Positions 45,605 through 55,817 of a stretch of 64,000 bases of DNA are shown piece by piece; the stretch's first letter is position 1; the number at the start of each line of letters is the position of its first letter. The notes under the pieces were generated by a model, which did not search any database, had not been told where the DNA came from, and saw only the letters and a list, made by a program, of their open reading frames with translations. Made by a program: the position numbers and the translations under genes. The stretch covers positions 186,001 through 250,000 of the forward strand of contig CAVZZV010000006.1 in NCBI GenBank assembly GCA_963779845.1, read 5' to 3'. Source of the stretch: CAVZZV01 sp963779845 (GTDB lineage: Bacteria > Bacteroidota > Bacteroidia > Bacteroidales > GCA-2748055).

Positions 45605-46348
45605 TTATTCAAAATGGAAGCATAGCATGACCATATAGGAATTAAGTCTATCAAACGATTGTATATATTGCGGGTATCCCACAGCGGGATCATCAACAAT
45701 GATATTTAATAAACCAACAGCCAGTTTAATCTCTGTGGAAAATTTAAAATAGGTCAGGTAATAATCCATTCCGAAACCAAATTCAAAATACAGATCGGCT
45801 GGTTTAACCCTGATATATACCTGTTCCCCCTCATTATAATCCTTTTTGGCTGCCATATCATAACGAAAGTTCAATCCCCCGATAAGGTATGGTCGCACGT
45901 TGTTCAGACGGTCTGCCCGATATTTAAGCAATAAGGGGAAATCGAGATAACTGGCTTCCAGTGTCATACGGGAATCGAGGGTGTCACCCCGAAAAAAAGT
46001 GAATGTCCTCTCTCCCAGGGTGATACCCGGTAAAAAACGCAGGTTCAGGTTATTTGTCAGTCTTAAATCGGAAACTATATTGACATTTATTCCAGCTCCG
46101 GGGGAAGTAATATCGGGGTAAAGGTTGTTCGCATAGCTTCGTTTGAAAGCCATGTCCATGGTATTCATTCCGATAGAAAACCCGAAACGGAGGGTCTTAT
46201 AATCATAACCGGCCATATTTTGGGGACGTTTCGTCTGAGATAACAGCAAAACCGGACAAAAAGCAAGAAATAGCAGGATGAATTTCTTCAAGCGGATTTT
46301 TTTATTTGTTAAAACGAAGAGAGCACGAAAATAGTATAAGTTACTCAT
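45605..46348 (-). CDS. porT: PorT-family outer-membrane beta-barrel protein (type IX secretion)
   Basis: An 8-strand-type barrel of 247 aa with N-terminal signal (hydrophobic LKKFILLFLAFCPVLLLSQ) and a C-terminal phenylalanine region (VMLCFHFE). The family marker FGFSIGMNTMDMAF and the position directly behind ubiE/menG fit PorT, a component needed for the type IX secretion system. The start overlaps the menG stop (TAATG), implying translational coupling. Other T9SS genes are not in this window. A general OmpA-like barrel cannot be wholly excluded. Confidence 0.82.
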   Translation of the reverse strand: MSNLYYFRALFVLTNKKIRLKKFILLFLAFCPVLLLSQTKRPQNMAGYDYKTLRFGFSIGMNTMDMAFKRSYANNLYPDITSPGAGINVNIVSDLRLTNNLNLRFLPGITLGERTFTFFRGDTLDSRMTLEASYLDFPLLLKYRADRLNNVRPYLIGGLNFRYDMAAKKDYNEGEQVYIRVKPADLYFEFGFGMDYYLTYFKFSTEIKLAVGLLNIIVDDPAVGYPQYIQSFDRLNSYMVMLCFHFE

Positions 46349-47091
46349 TAATCATCCACCTTTCCATAATAAATTGTTGCAATTCCCCCCGACAGGGATT
46401 TTAATCCCATTTCCTTAAAACCGCATTCTTCCATTATCCGGAGCATTCCGCGCCCTGAAGGAAAGGCCGATATTGAATGCGGAAGATAATGATATGCAGC
46501 CTTGTCAGGCGTAAAAAAGGAGGCCAGGAAAGGCAAAAGTTTATGTGAATAAAACTGATAGAAAAAGCGGGTGGGACCGGCAGGGGGAGTGGAAAATTCA
46601 AGAATATAAAGCCTTCCGCCCTTGCATAATACCCGATGCATCTCCGATAGCCCGGCTTTCAGGTTTTCAAAATTCCTGACACCAAAAGCTACGGTAATGA
46701 TCTCAAATGAATGGGACTTAAAAGGCATCTCCTCAGAATCGGCGAGTATAAAATCAATTTTCAGTTTCTTTTTAATTGCCTTTTTTCGGGCTATGACCAG
46801 CATCTCTTCGGCCATATCAGCACCTGTAATGGAAGCCGGATCAAGTTTTTGAAGAGTGAAAGCCAGATCGCCGGTACCTGTTGCAACGTCGAGTATCCGT
46901 GATTCCTGAAGCGGAACGGGAAGGGAGACAGACTGCTCTTTTAGAATTGAAACCAGTTTTCGCCGCCAGACCCTGTCAATGTTAAAGGACAGAAAATGAT
47001 TCAGAAAATCATACCGGCTTGCGATTTTATTAAACATAGACCTCACCTGCTCTTTGCGGGATTCGGGCTGGTTGCTATAAGGTTTTATCAA
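46348..47091 (-). CDS. ubiE: demethylmenaquinone methyltransferase (UbiE/MenG)
   Basis: The SAM-dependent C-methyltransferase that makes menaquinone from demethylmenaquinone. Conserved blocks are SRKEQVRSMFNKIASRYDFLNH, seen as KEQVRSMF and YDFLNHFLS, the SAM motif DVATGTGDLAF, and GGRLYILEFSTP. The open frame reaches an ATG at 47157, but a TATTTTTG promoter box (47120-47113) lies inside that extension. TTG 47091 gives the usual family N-terminus (M-I-K-P-Y). I chose the TTG start. The gene is followed without gap by porT. Confidence 0.93.
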   Translation of the reverse strand: MIKPYSNQPESRKEQVRSMFNKIASRYDFLNHFLSFNIDRVWRRKLVSILKEQSVSLPVPLQESRILDVATGTGDLAFTLQKLDPASITGADMAEEMLVIARKKAIKKKLKIDFILADSEEMPFKSHSFEIITVAFGVRNFENLKAGLSEMHRVLCKGGRLYILEFSTPPAGPTRFFYQFYSHKLLPFLASFFTPDKAAYHYLPHSISAFPSGRGMLRIMEECGFKEMGLKSLSGGIATIYYGKVDD

Positions 47092-47112
47092 AATAGTAAA
47101 TTTTGAAAAGTT

Positions 47113-47144
47113 CAAAAATAGCAAATATTCCCAGGATTTTCCAA
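47113..47144 (-). promoter_or_regulatory. promoter of ubiE-porT
   Basis: On the minus strand TTG (47144-47142), 21 bp, then TATTTTTG (47120-47113). The start site would be near 47106, about 15 nt before the TTG start codon. Confidence 0.55.
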
Positions 47145-47257
47145 CCCCTAATACCATATTACCTGGACTATGACTTAAAGTATATGCGTTGAATCAGCTT
47201 TTCATGTACTGATCGCTCTCTCTTTTTATACAAAAATGCCATTAAGGGATATCCTCG

Positions 47258-47288
47258 TTTGATATAATTATTAAGTTGTGTATTTTTG
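47258..47288 (+). promoter_or_regulatory. Bacteroidota promoter of the SDR gene
   Basis: TTTG (47258-47261), 19 bp, and TATTTTTG (47281-47288) match the consensus fully. The leader to ATG 47376 is about 80 nt. Confidence 0.75.
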
Positions 47289-47375
47289 CTGTAAAATCAC
47301 AAGAGGGGCTGGTAGTTTGGCTTTTCCTTAAAAATACCTAATCATTAAAGTCTCCGTAAAAGAAATATCTGATTT

Positions 47376-48143
47376 ATGAACAAATTAGCAATGATTACCG
47401 GTGCCACTGCAGGAATCGGTCGGGCAACAGCACTTCTCCTGGCACAAAATGGTTTTGACCTGGTCATTACAGGAAGAAGAAGGGAACGCCTTATCGATCT
47501 TGAAGAAGAAATTAAGAAAGAGACCGGGAGCGATATTTTCAGCCTTCATTTTGATGTACGTTCAAGGAAAGAGGTCAATACTGCACTCTCTGAACTTACC
47601 GGGAAGTGGAGGAAAATAGATGTACTGGTCAACAATGCCGGGCTGGCATCCGGGCTCAACCGCTTTAATGATGCCGACATAGACGACTGGGAGACCATGA
47701 TCGATACGAATATTAAAGGCTTGTTGTACGTGAGTAAGGAAATTTCAAAACTGATGGTGGAAAGGAAATCCGGTCATATCATCAATTTGTCTTCGATTGC
47801 GGGAAAAGAAGTCTACCCCGATGGAAATGTATATTGCGCCACAAAACATGCTGTCGATGCACTCTCAAAAGCTATGCGCGCTGATCTTCTGGAATTTAAT
47901 ATTAAAGTCACCAATATCGCACCCGGAATGGTCGACACCGAATTTTCGACTGTCCGTTTCAAAGGAGACAAGAAAAAAGCAGATAAGGTTTATGAAGGGT
48001 TAACCCCACTTTATGCCTCAGATATTGCAGAGTGTATACTTTTTGCGGTAAACCGGCCTCAACATGTTTGTATTAATGACCTCATTGTAATGCCTACGGC
48101 ACAGGCATCGGCTACCCAGGTGAAGCGGGTAATAGAGGACTGA
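47376..48143 (+). CDS. short-chain dehydrogenase/reductase (YdfG-like)
   Basis: A classical SDR of 255 aa. The NAD(P) motif is TGATAGIG (8-15), NNAG at 86-89, and the catalytic S139/S140, Y153 and K157 are in YCATK. Arg residues after the second strand (GRRRERL) favour NADP(H). The overall sequence is closest to YdfG, which oxidises 3-hydroxy acids and serine/threonine and reduces malonic semialdehyde. The exact substrate is not proven. The next gene, an Ldh-type dehydrogenase, lies 77 bp away and could be in the same unit. Confidence 0.9.
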   Translation: MNKLAMITGATAGIGRATALLLAQNGFDLVITGRRRERLIDLEEEIKKETGSDIFSLHFDVRSRKEVNTALSELTGKWRKIDVLVNNAGLASGLNRFNDADIDDWETMIDTNIKGLLYVSKEISKLMVERKSGHIINLSSIAGKEVYPDGNVYCATKHAVDALSKAMRADLLEFNIKVTNIAPGMVDTEFSTVRFKGDKKKADKVYEGLTPLYASDIAECILFAVNRPQHVCINDLIVMPTAQASATQVKRVIED

Positions 48144-48220
48144 ATTGATAATTATCGTCAGGGGGATTATTTTAAAAGATAAAAAAAACCATATTTAATA
48201 ACGAAATTAAAAACGACCTA

Positions 48221-49297
48221 ATGCACTCAATCCAATATCTCAAAGATTTTACCACTGAAGTTTTTATCAAAATGGGATGCAGCGAGAAAGATGCCTCCCT
48301 GGCTACAGATGTTTTTATCGCGGCCGAACTCCGTGGCCTTTCCTCCCATGGTATGATCCGGATAAAAGATTATTTCCAATTATGGCAGGCAAAAAGAATC
48401 AATGTAAAACCCATGATTAAGATTGTACATGAATCCCCCAGCACTGCGGTTGTGGACGGAGATGGAGGAATAGGGATGATCCCGGCAAGTTTTGCCATGC
48501 ATCTTGCCATGGAAAAAGCGGAAAAAGCCGGATCGGGCTGGGTCTCTGTCAGAAATTCTAACCATTTCGGAATAGCCGGATATTATGCTATGATGGCACT
48601 GGAACGGGAGATGATCGGTATGGCAATGACCAATGCCAATCCGTTGGTTGCACCCACCTTTTCATTATCCAGACTTTTGGGAACAAATCCACTTGCCGTG
48701 GCCATTCCTGCCGGAAAACGGGACCCATTTGTAGCCGATTTTTCAACCACTCCCATTGCCAGGGGTAAACTTGCTGTTTCGGCAAAAAAAGGAGAAAAGG
48801 TCCCCTTTGGCTATGTTCAGGACAAGGAAGGGAATCCCTCTGATGACCCCGATATTTTGAAAGAGGGAGGGTCAATGCTCACCCTTGGTGGCGACTATGA
48901 GCATGGAAGCCATAAAGGATATTGCATGAGTGCCATTGTCGACATTTTCTCAGCCGTTCTTTCCGGGGCGAATTTCGGGCCCTTTGTCCCTCCCTCAGTG
49001 GCTTATCTGCCGGTGTTGGAAAAAAAGGTGGGCGAAGGTACTGGGCATTTTTTCGGCGCGATGCGCATTGATGCTTTTCAACCTGCAGATGCATTTAAAT
49101 CCAAAATGGACGAGTGGATAGATACCTTTAAGAATGCCAAAGTTGTTTCCGGACAAGAAGAGGTGCTTATTCCAGGAGAGTTAGAGCGAAGAAAAGAGGA
49201 AAAAATAAAAAGAGAGGGGATTCATTTGCTCAAACCAATTGCAATGGAGTTAAAAGAAATTGCTGATTTCTTAAAGATTGATTTTGAATTACAGTAG
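48221..49297 (+). CDS. Ldh-family (type 2 malate/L-lactate/ureidoglycolate) dehydrogenase
   Basis: A 358-aa NAD(P)-dependent 2-hydroxyacid dehydrogenase of the Ldh2 superfamily, unrelated to Rossmann-fold lactate dehydrogenases. Family motifs are RGLSSHGMIR with the active-site His, VRNSNHFGIAGYYAM, MTNANPLVAPTF, GTNPLAVAIPA and HKGYCMS. Members act on malate, sulfolactate, ureidoglycolate or 2,3-diketogulonate. The substrate is not determined here. Confidence 0.92.
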   Translation: MHSIQYLKDFTTEVFIKMGCSEKDASLATDVFIAAELRGLSSHGMIRIKDYFQLWQAKRINVKPMIKIVHESPSTAVVDGDGGIGMIPASFAMHLAMEKAEKAGSGWVSVRNSNHFGIAGYYAMMALEREMIGMAMTNANPLVAPTFSLSRLLGTNPLAVAIPAGKRDPFVADFSTTPIARGKLAVSAKKGEKVPFGYVQDKEGNPSDDPDILKEGGSMLTLGGDYEHGSHKGYCMSAIVDIFSAVLSGANFGPFVPPSVAYLPVLEKKVGEGTGHFFGAMRIDAFQPADAFKSKMDEWIDTFKNAKVVSGQEEVLIPGELERRKEEKIKREGIHLLKPIAMELKEIADFLKIDFELQ

Positions 49298-49325
49298 AGA
49301 AAATTTATGAATTTCACTTTCAAAA

Positions 49326-51500
49326 ATGCCACGGTATTTTATTCCTTTCTTATTTTTCTTTTATTTGATTTTCTTTTCCTTAGGGAATATCCGGTCACAG
49401 AATAATGAACGCCCGAAAGTTGGCCTGATTCTCAGTGGTGGGGGAGCTAAAGGCCTCGCCCATATCGGGGTATTAAAGGTGCTTGAGGAGGCAGGGATCA
49501 GGCCGGATTTCATAGGCGGCACCAGCATGGGAAGCATTGTTGGGGGACTCTACGCTATTGGCTATTCAGCAGATTCTCTGGAGAAAATTTCCCAAAGTAC
49601 CGATTGGATGGATATTCTGGCCGACCGCATCTCCAGGCCCAATCTCACCATTGAGGAAAAAGAAGATGCCGACCGTTTCATCTTTTCTATTCCGGTGAAA
49701 GAAAATAAACTGGTGATCCCTTCGGGGGTAATTAATGGACAAAGTATTCAAAATTTACTGAACACACTTTGCGCCCCTGTTTATGACATACGGAATTTTA
49801 ATGATTTTCAGATTCCATTTCTATGCGTCGCAACAGACATCGAAACAGGAAAAGAGGTGGTTTTCAGAAAGGGATACCTTCCTGAAATTCTGAGGGCCAG
49901 TATGTCCATTCCAAGTATTTTTAATCCCATACTTCTCAATGATGTTCTTTTGGTGGATGGAGGAGTGGTAAATAATTTTCCGGTAAAGCTGGTCAAAGAG
50001 ATGGGTGCGGATATCATTATCGGCGTAGATGTCGGGTTTCAATATTATAAAAAAGATCAACTCAATTCCATGTTCAGGATCATTGAACAATCGATCTTTT
50101 TTTATGGAGAAGCACTTAACCGGGAAAACCGGAAGCTTGTTGATATTCTTATAGAACCCAATATGGATGGCTTTAATGCCTCTAGCTTCAATTCTGAGGA
50201 TACGATAATTGCCCATGGCGAAAGTGCCGCCAGGAAACAATTCACGAAATTGAAAGCCCTTGGCGATAGCCTTCGCAGAATTGATCCCTCTTTTGGCCCT
50301 GATCAAATACTTCCTGAACTCGATTCAATGACACTTATGGAAATCCGGGTAAGGGGCCTCGACAAAGTGTCTGGTGATTTGCTGAATGGAAAATTACAGC
50401 TTGAGGTTTTTGACAAGGTCACTGCCAGGGATATATCTTTGGCTATAAGTCGTTTATATTCAAGCTTGTATTTTGAAAGAATCAATTATGAAATCCAGCC
50501 GTTACAATCCGGGGTCCGGCTTTCCATAGATGTCTCAGAGAGCAAAGGTGGACAATTCAGGGTAGGTTTGCATTACGACAGTGACTACAAATCGGCCATT
50601 CTGCTCAATGCCACATTCCGTAATCTGGCAATTGACGGGTCAAAACTTTCATTCAACACTGCTTTAGGTGAAAATCCATTTTTCAATGCCTCCTTTTTCA
50701 AGAATAATGGATGGAAGCCGGGATACGGAATCAATTTTAGGGTAGACCGGACAAGGGTCTATGGTTACCAAAAGGGAAGAAAAATCTCCTCTCTTAATTT
50801 TAATAAAAGTTCAACGGAACTTTATACACAGTCCATATTCTCGAACAATTATGCCCTGGGTGCAGGAATTGAATATGAAGTTACCAGCCTTAAACCATTC
50901 GTTGACCCGGTCATGGGTATGGATACTTCAGGAACTTTTTTTAACTATTACGGGTTTCTGCATGTCGACACCTACGACAATGCATTCTATCCGAAAAGGG
51001 GCATGCAATTTAGTACCCAACTAAAGGTAATTACCAATCAGCCTGCCGATCCGGTACTTTACCTGATGCTGAGATATAAGAATGCTCTCCCCCTTACCCC
51101 GCGGCTGACTTATATTCAAAAGGTTTATGGGGGGGCTGTAGACGGTAACCAGGTACCCTATCAATATTATTTCTACAGCGGTGGGATGAATGAACGATCC
51201 GATTTTAGCTTCTTCCCATTTACCGGGCTCGAGTTCATGGAAAAAGTTTCCGGGAATGCACTAATCCTTGCCGGAGATTTACAATACGAACTATTTCCGG
51301 ATATTTATCTCATCCTTAAAGGGAATATCGGAAATATAAAAAACAATTTCGACGATCTTTTCACGGCTGATGATATCCTGGGTGGAATTGGTATAACTGC
51401 AGGATACGAGAGCTGGATTGGCCCTATTGAACTGAATGTTTCCAAATCTGCCAATCGCTCAGGATTGACTGGATTTGTAAATATCGGATTCTGGTTTTAA
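49326..51500 (+). CDS. patatin-like phospholipase fused to an outer-membrane beta-barrel
   Basis: A 724-aa protein with signal peptide (hydrophobic residues 4-22). The patatin domain (about 32-225) has oxyanion loop GGGAKG (38-43), nucleophile S67 in GTSMG and D211 in VDGGVVNNFP, a complete Ser-Asp dyad. A POTRA-like region (about 325-395) and a Bam-like barrel follow, ending in GFVNIGFWF. This domain order matches the type Vd (PlpD) organisation, in which the lipase may be exposed at the surface or kept periplasmic. Phospholipase A activity is expected. Confidence 0.92.
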   Translation: MPRYFIPFLFFFYLIFFSLGNIRSQNNERPKVGLILSGGGAKGLAHIGVLKVLEEAGIRPDFIGGTSMGSIVGGLYAIGYSADSLEKISQSTDWMDILADRISRPNLTIEEKEDADRFIFSIPVKENKLVIPSGVINGQSIQNLLNTLCAPVYDIRNFNDFQIPFLCVATDIETGKEVVFRKGYLPEILRASMSIPSIFNPILLNDVLLVDGGVVNNFPVKLVKEMGADIIIGVDVGFQYYKKDQLNSMFRIIEQSIFFYGEALNRENRKLVDILIEPNMDGFNASSFNSEDTIIAHGESAARKQFTKLKALGDSLRRIDPSFGPDQILPELDSMTLMEIRVRGLDKVSGDLLNGKLQLEVFDKVTARDISLAISRLYSSLYFERINYEIQPLQSGVRLSIDVSESKGGQFRVGLHYDSDYKSAILLNATFRNLAIDGSKLSFNTALGENPFFNASFFKNNGWKPGYGINFRVDRTRVYGYQKGRKISSLNFNKSSTELYTQSIFSNNYALGAGIEYEVTSLKPFVDPVMGMDTSGTFFNYYGFLHVDTYDNAFYPKRGMQFSTQLKVITNQPADPVLYLMLRYKNALPLTPRLTYIQKVYGGAVDGNQVPYQYYFYSGGMNERSDFSFFPFTGLEFMEKVSGNALILAGDLQYELFPDIYLILKGNIGNIKNNFDDLFTADDILGGIGITAGYESWIGPIELNVSKSANRSGLTGFVNIGFWF

Positions 51501-51525
51501 GAAAATTAAAATGAAACGGTTAATA

Positions 51526-52251
51526 AAAACTGATTTATGATATTTTTCTCATAAATGGTATTTTCTTCTTTTGGGGCTACAATGATAAGGATCTATTTCG
51601 CCAATCCCTTGAAGTCATCGACAGCCTGCCGGGAAAAAGGCTTGATATCTATTTCACAGGGAGCACTCATTCCCCATTCAAAATCACAGACCAAAGCTTG
51701 TATGATTATAAATACGAAAATCTCATCAGGGGATTGGAATACCCCGGGGATTCTTCCTTCTTTCTGGACAATAGAAAATACCTTCAATCGGTAAACTTTC
51801 TTGATGACGCGCTTCGATTTTATTTCAATGCTTATGAGCAACTGCCTGAATTTGAGAATACTATTTTTATTATAACCGGAGATCATCCCATGACAGAAGT
51901 CCCTCGGGGAAATTCACTCAAAAAATACCATGTCCCACTTATCATATATTCTCCCAGGCTAAAGTCCCCCATGGTTTTCGAGTCACTGGTCAGTCATCTG
52001 GATATCTACGAATCACTGCTTTCATTACTGACCAATTACGATTTAAAATTTCCGGGTATAAGCTTTTTTTTAGAAAAAACATCGGTATGCCCGAAAATGA
52101 GAACTATTTGCAAGCCCACCTCCCACTACCTGAACAGGACTTACCAGATAGCACGTATCTCTTCAGCGCCTATTTTTGGAACCCTGGCTCCGGCTGGCTA
52201 AAATTCTGGAATTACCATGGTTTGTTATATGAACTTCCCGGAGCACTCTAA
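51526..52251 (+). pseudogene. decayed C-terminal half of an alkaline-phosphatase-fold sulfatase/LTA-synthase-like gene
   Basis: From a stop just upstream, an open frame without start reads into FFFWGYNDKDLFRQSLEVID and continues through the typical sulfatase-fold end ENTIFIITGDHPMTEVPRGN, KKYHVPLIIYSPRL and SHLDIYESLLSLL. The N-terminal half, with membrane helices and the nucleophile, is missing. Near 52075, within runs of T and A, the sequence continues in another frame as NIGMPENENYLQAHLPLPEQ and ends at 52251. It is therefore truncated at the 5' end and frameshifted near the 3' end. Intact relatives transfer phosphoglycerol or phosphoethanolamine, or cleave sulfate, at the membrane. Confidence 0.75.
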
Positions 52252-52310
52252 CAATTTATTCGTTTCCATTGTTGATACTGATAGATTTGAATAAACCAAA
52301 CCATAAAGAT

Positions 52311-52982
52311 ATGAATCCGGTAAAAATTCAGATTAAATCTGTTCAAAATGTAACACACAATGTATTGCAATTTCATCTTGAAAAACCTACTGACCTTGAA
52401 TTCATTCCCGGACAGGCATCTCATATCTCCATAGACCGGGAGAACTGGAGGGAGGAAAAACATCCCTTCACCTATACAAGCCTGCCCTCTGATGATTATA
52501 CTGAATTTACCATCAAAACATATCCTTCGCATAAGGGCGTAACAAACAAAATGCTTGAACTCCGCAAAGGAGACTATCTTATCGTTCATGATATATTTGG
52601 TACCATTCAATATGACGGGGAGGGGCTATTTATAGCGGGCGGTGCAGGGATAACCCCTTTCATTTCTATTTTCAGGAATCTTAAGTCAGGCAACCGGATT
52701 GGAAATAATAAACTTATATTTGCAAATAAGACCCGCTCCGATATCATCTACTGGAATGAGTTTAGTGACATGCTGGGAGATAATCTTATCCATGTTCTTT
52801 CAGAGGAAAAACCCGACGGTTTTCTTCATGGATACATTAATGAAGAGATTCTCAATCAGAATATACGTATAAACAGAGACAAAGTATACCTATGCGGACC
52901 CGAGCCCATGATGGATTCAATTATGGAAAAACTCTCCGGAATTGGGGTAAAGGAACAATACATTATAAAGGAAGAATTTTAA
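52311..52982 (+). CDS. ferredoxin-NADP+ reductase-like flavoprotein
   Basis: A 223-aa FNR-superfamily oxidoreductase without an iron-sulfur domain. The FAD part has HPFTYTS (variant of RxYS) and the pyridine-nucleotide part GGAGITPFISI and CGPEPMMD. ATG 52311 is preferred over the TTG at 52269 that extends the frame. Such short forms pass electrons between NAD(P)H and a ferredoxin, flavodoxin or haem partner, here unknown. It follows the relic and precedes aconitase. Confidence 0.85.
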   Translation: MNPVKIQIKSVQNVTHNVLQFHLEKPTDLEFIPGQASHISIDRENWREEKHPFTYTSLPSDDYTEFTIKTYPSHKGVTNKMLELRKGDYLIVHDIFGTIQYDGEGLFIAGGAGITPFISIFRNLKSGNRIGNNKLIFANKTRSDIIYWNEFSDMLGDNLIHVLSEEKPDGFLHGYINEEILNQNIRINRDKVYLCGPEPMMDSIMEKLSGIGVKEQYIIKEEF

Positions 52983-53048
52983 TTTCCAACGTTTCGCTCT
53001 TTCCAAAAAATAAAAACTCCATGTAATTAACCTGAAAATTAGAAAATT

Positions 53049-55817
53049 ATGTCGAATGACCCTTACAAGATCCGAAAAACTCTTAACACGAAGAATGCCT
53101 CTTATACTTTTTACAGCCTCACAGAATTGGAAAAGCAGGGACATAATATCAGTAAGCTCCCATTTTCAATCCGTATTCTGCTGGAGAATGCCCTCAGAAA
53201 TTTTGATGATTTTGCCATTACTACAGAGAACATTGAAACCATATTAAACTGGGTACCCGGGGCATCTGACAAGGATATCCCCTTTAAACCTGCACGGGTA
53301 TTGATGCAGGACTTCACGGGCGTCCCAGCTGTGGTGGATATTGCTTCGTTGCGTGCTGAACTGGCGAGGAAAGGAAAAAACCCCAATGAAATAAATCCAC
53401 TCATTCCTGTCGACCTGGTTATTGACCATTCAGTGCAGATAGACTATTTTGGTACCGGATATGCTTTAAGTAGAAATATAGAGGAAGAATACAGCAGAAA
53501 CAAAGAAAGATATCAATTCCTGAAATGGGCTCAGAAATCGTTTAATAATTTTAACGTCGTACCTCCGGGAATGGGAATTTGCCATCAGGTAAATCTTGAA
53601 TATCTCTCCAGGGGAGTAATCGAACGGAATGGTGAAGTATTTCCGGACACGCTCGTTGGGACGGACAGTCATACTCCTATGGTCAACGGAATTGGGGTAG
53701 TTGCCTGGGGAGTTGGGGGTATAGAAGCCGAAGCTGCCATTTTGGGTCAGCCAATCTATTTCATCATGCCCCAGGTTGTCGGATTAAAGCTTAGCGGGAA
53801 ACTGCCTGCCGGGACAACTGCCACCGATATGGTTCTCACCATTGCTGAACTACTTCGTGAAAAAGGAGTTGTCGGAAAATTTGTAGAAGTATTCGGAACC
53901 GGACTCGATTATTTATCCGTCCCCGATCGTGCCACGATAGGCAATATGTCTCCTGAGTTCGGCTGCACCGTTACCTATTTTCCAATCGACGATAAGACCC
54001 TTGAATATATGCGCACCAGCAACCGTTCTGAAGAACAGGTCCAACTGGTTGAAGACTATTGCAAAGCGAATATGTTATGGCGAACGGGGGAGGATAAGAT
54101 TGAATATTCCGATATTGTAGAACTCGACCTGTCCACGATTGAACCCACAGTTTCAGGTCCGAAACGGCCGCAGGACCGCGTACTTCTAAAAAATCTTAAA
54201 AATCGTTTCATCGACCTTTTAGATACCAGTTATGGCCGGAAATATACCGAACCAAAAGAACTAAGCCGCTGGATGGCCGAGGGTGGTGGCCAACCTGTTC
54301 CCCAGGAAAAACAGGTGGAAGCTGACACGGAAATTGAAGAAAGCAGTGAAAATGGCATGAAAAACCTCTGGATTACCGTTGGGCAGGAAAGCTTCAAAAT
54401 TTCTGACGGAGCTATTGCAATAGCGGCAATTACATCCTGCACTAACACCTCTAATCCTTGGGTAATGTTAGGGGCAGGACTGGTCGCAAGAAAAGCCAGG
54501 GAATTCGGCTTAAAGGTCAAACCATGGGTTAAAACATCCCTGGCCCCGGGGTCGAAGGTTGTGACGGATTATCTCAGAAATGCGAATCTGCTTGAAGACC
54601 TTGAAGCGATGCAGTTTCATGTCGTAGGTTATGGATGCACCTCATGCATCGGAAATTCCGGCCCCCTTCCCCCCTACATTTCAAAGGCTATTGAAGAACA
54701 TGAACTGGTACTTGCCTCCGTGCTTTCAGGAAACCGTAATTTTGAAGCCCGAATCCATCCCCAGGTCAGAATGAATTTTCTTATGTCGCCCATGCTGGTT
54801 GTCGCCTTTGCCGTTGCCGGAAGAATTGACATAGACCTGGTGAACGACCCCTTAAGCCTGGATCCAAACGGGCAGCCGGTTTACCTCAAAGACATCTGGC
54901 CGCGGGATGAAGAAATATTCGAACTGATGAACAAGGCATTGGCTCCCTCAGACTTCAGTAAAAATTACGAGAAAATTTTCGAAGGAAATGAAATCTGGCA
55001 AAGATTGCATGTACCCGAAGACCAATTGTTTCAGTGGAAGGAGGATTCCACCTATATTAAGGAAGTACCTTTCTTTTACAATCTGCCTGAGGAACCACAA
55101 AAAGTTGGCAATATTACAGGAGCCCGGGCATTATTGGTTTTGGGGGACAGTATTACCACCGATCATATTTCTCCCGCCGGTCAGTTTAACGAGCATTCCT
55201 CTGCCGGCAAATATCTTATTAGCAAGGGAGTGAAAAGGGAAGATTTTAATTCCTACGGCTCACGCAGAGGAAATGATGAAGTGATGGTCCGCGGTACTTT
55301 CGCCAATGTCCGCATAAAAAACAAACTCTCGTCAAAAGAAGGGGGCTATACCAGATACATTCCTGAAGGAGAGGAAATGTCTGTTTATGAGGCTTCCGTC
55401 AAATACCGCTCTTCAGGGACCCCTCTCATTGTACTTGCCGGGAAGGAATACGGAAGCGGCTCATCGCGTGACTGGGCGGCGAAAGGCACTTTCTTACTTG
55501 GGATCAAAGCGGTAATCGCCGAGAGCTATGAAAGGATCCACAGGAGCAATCTGGTGGATATGGGAGTTTTGCCATTGCAGTATAAAAAAGGGGAAAATGC
55601 GGATCGCCTGGGATTGACAGGGACTGAACTATTTACCATAACCGGGATCGATACAGAACTTGTGCCAATGAAAAATCTGACCCTTATTGCAAAAGCGGAG
55701 GATGGAAAGGAAATAAAGTTCGAGGCAACAGCCAGGCTTGATTCACAAATTGAAATTGAATATTACCAGCATGGCGGTATTCTTCAATATGTACTCCGAT
55801 CATTTTTGAAAAATTAG
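53049..55817 (+). CDS. acnA: aconitate hydratase AcnA
   Basis: The 4Fe-4S TCA-cycle enzyme interconverting citrate and isocitrate, 922 aa, of the AcnA/IRP type. Cluster ligands are the Cys in SCTNTS (about residue 462) and the two in GCTSCIGN (about 528). Substrate motifs VGTDSHTPM, APGSKVVTDYL, and the swivelling domain's YGSGSSRDWAAKG are all present. It may, as in other bacteria, bind mRNA when the cluster is lost, but nothing here shows that. The 66-bp upstream gap has no clear promoter. Confidence 0.97.
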   Translation: MSNDPYKIRKTLNTKNASYTFYSLTELEKQGHNISKLPFSIRILLENALRNFDDFAITTENIETILNWVPGASDKDIPFKPARVLMQDFTGVPAVVDIASLRAELARKGKNPNEINPLIPVDLVIDHSVQIDYFGTGYALSRNIEEEYSRNKERYQFLKWAQKSFNNFNVVPPGMGICHQVNLEYLSRGVIERNGEVFPDTLVGTDSHTPMVNGIGVVAWGVGGIEAEAAILGQPIYFIMPQVVGLKLSGKLPAGTTATDMVLTIAELLREKGVVGKFVEVFGTGLDYLSVPDRATIGNMSPEFGCTVTYFPIDDKTLEYMRTSNRSEEQVQLVEDYCKANMLWRTGEDKIEYSDIVELDLSTIEPTVSGPKRPQDRVLLKNLKNRFIDLLDTSYGRKYTEPKELSRWMAEGGGQPVPQEKQVEADTEIEESSENGMKNLWITVGQESFKISDGAIAIAAITSCTNTSNPWVMLGAGLVARKAREFGLKVKPWVKTSLAPGSKVVTDYLRNANLLEDLEAMQFHVVGYGCTSCIGNSGPLPPYISKAIEEHELVLASVLSGNRNFEARIHPQVRMNFLMSPMLVVAFAVAGRIDIDLVNDPLSLDPNGQPVYLKDIWPRDEEIFELMNKALAPSDFSKNYEKIFEGNEIWQRLHVPEDQLFQWKEDSTYIKEVPFFYNLPEEPQKVGNITGARALLVLGDSITTDHISPAGQFNEHSSAGKYLISKGVKREDFNSYGSRRGNDEVMVRGTFANVRIKNKLSSKEGGYTRYIPEGEEMSVYEASVKYRSSGTPLIVLAGKEYGSGSSRDWAAKGTFLLGIKAVIAESYERIHRSNLVDMGVLPLQYKKGENADRLGLTGTELFTITGIDTELVPMKNLTLIAKAEDGKEIKFEATARLDSQIEIEYYQHGGILQYVLRSFLKN

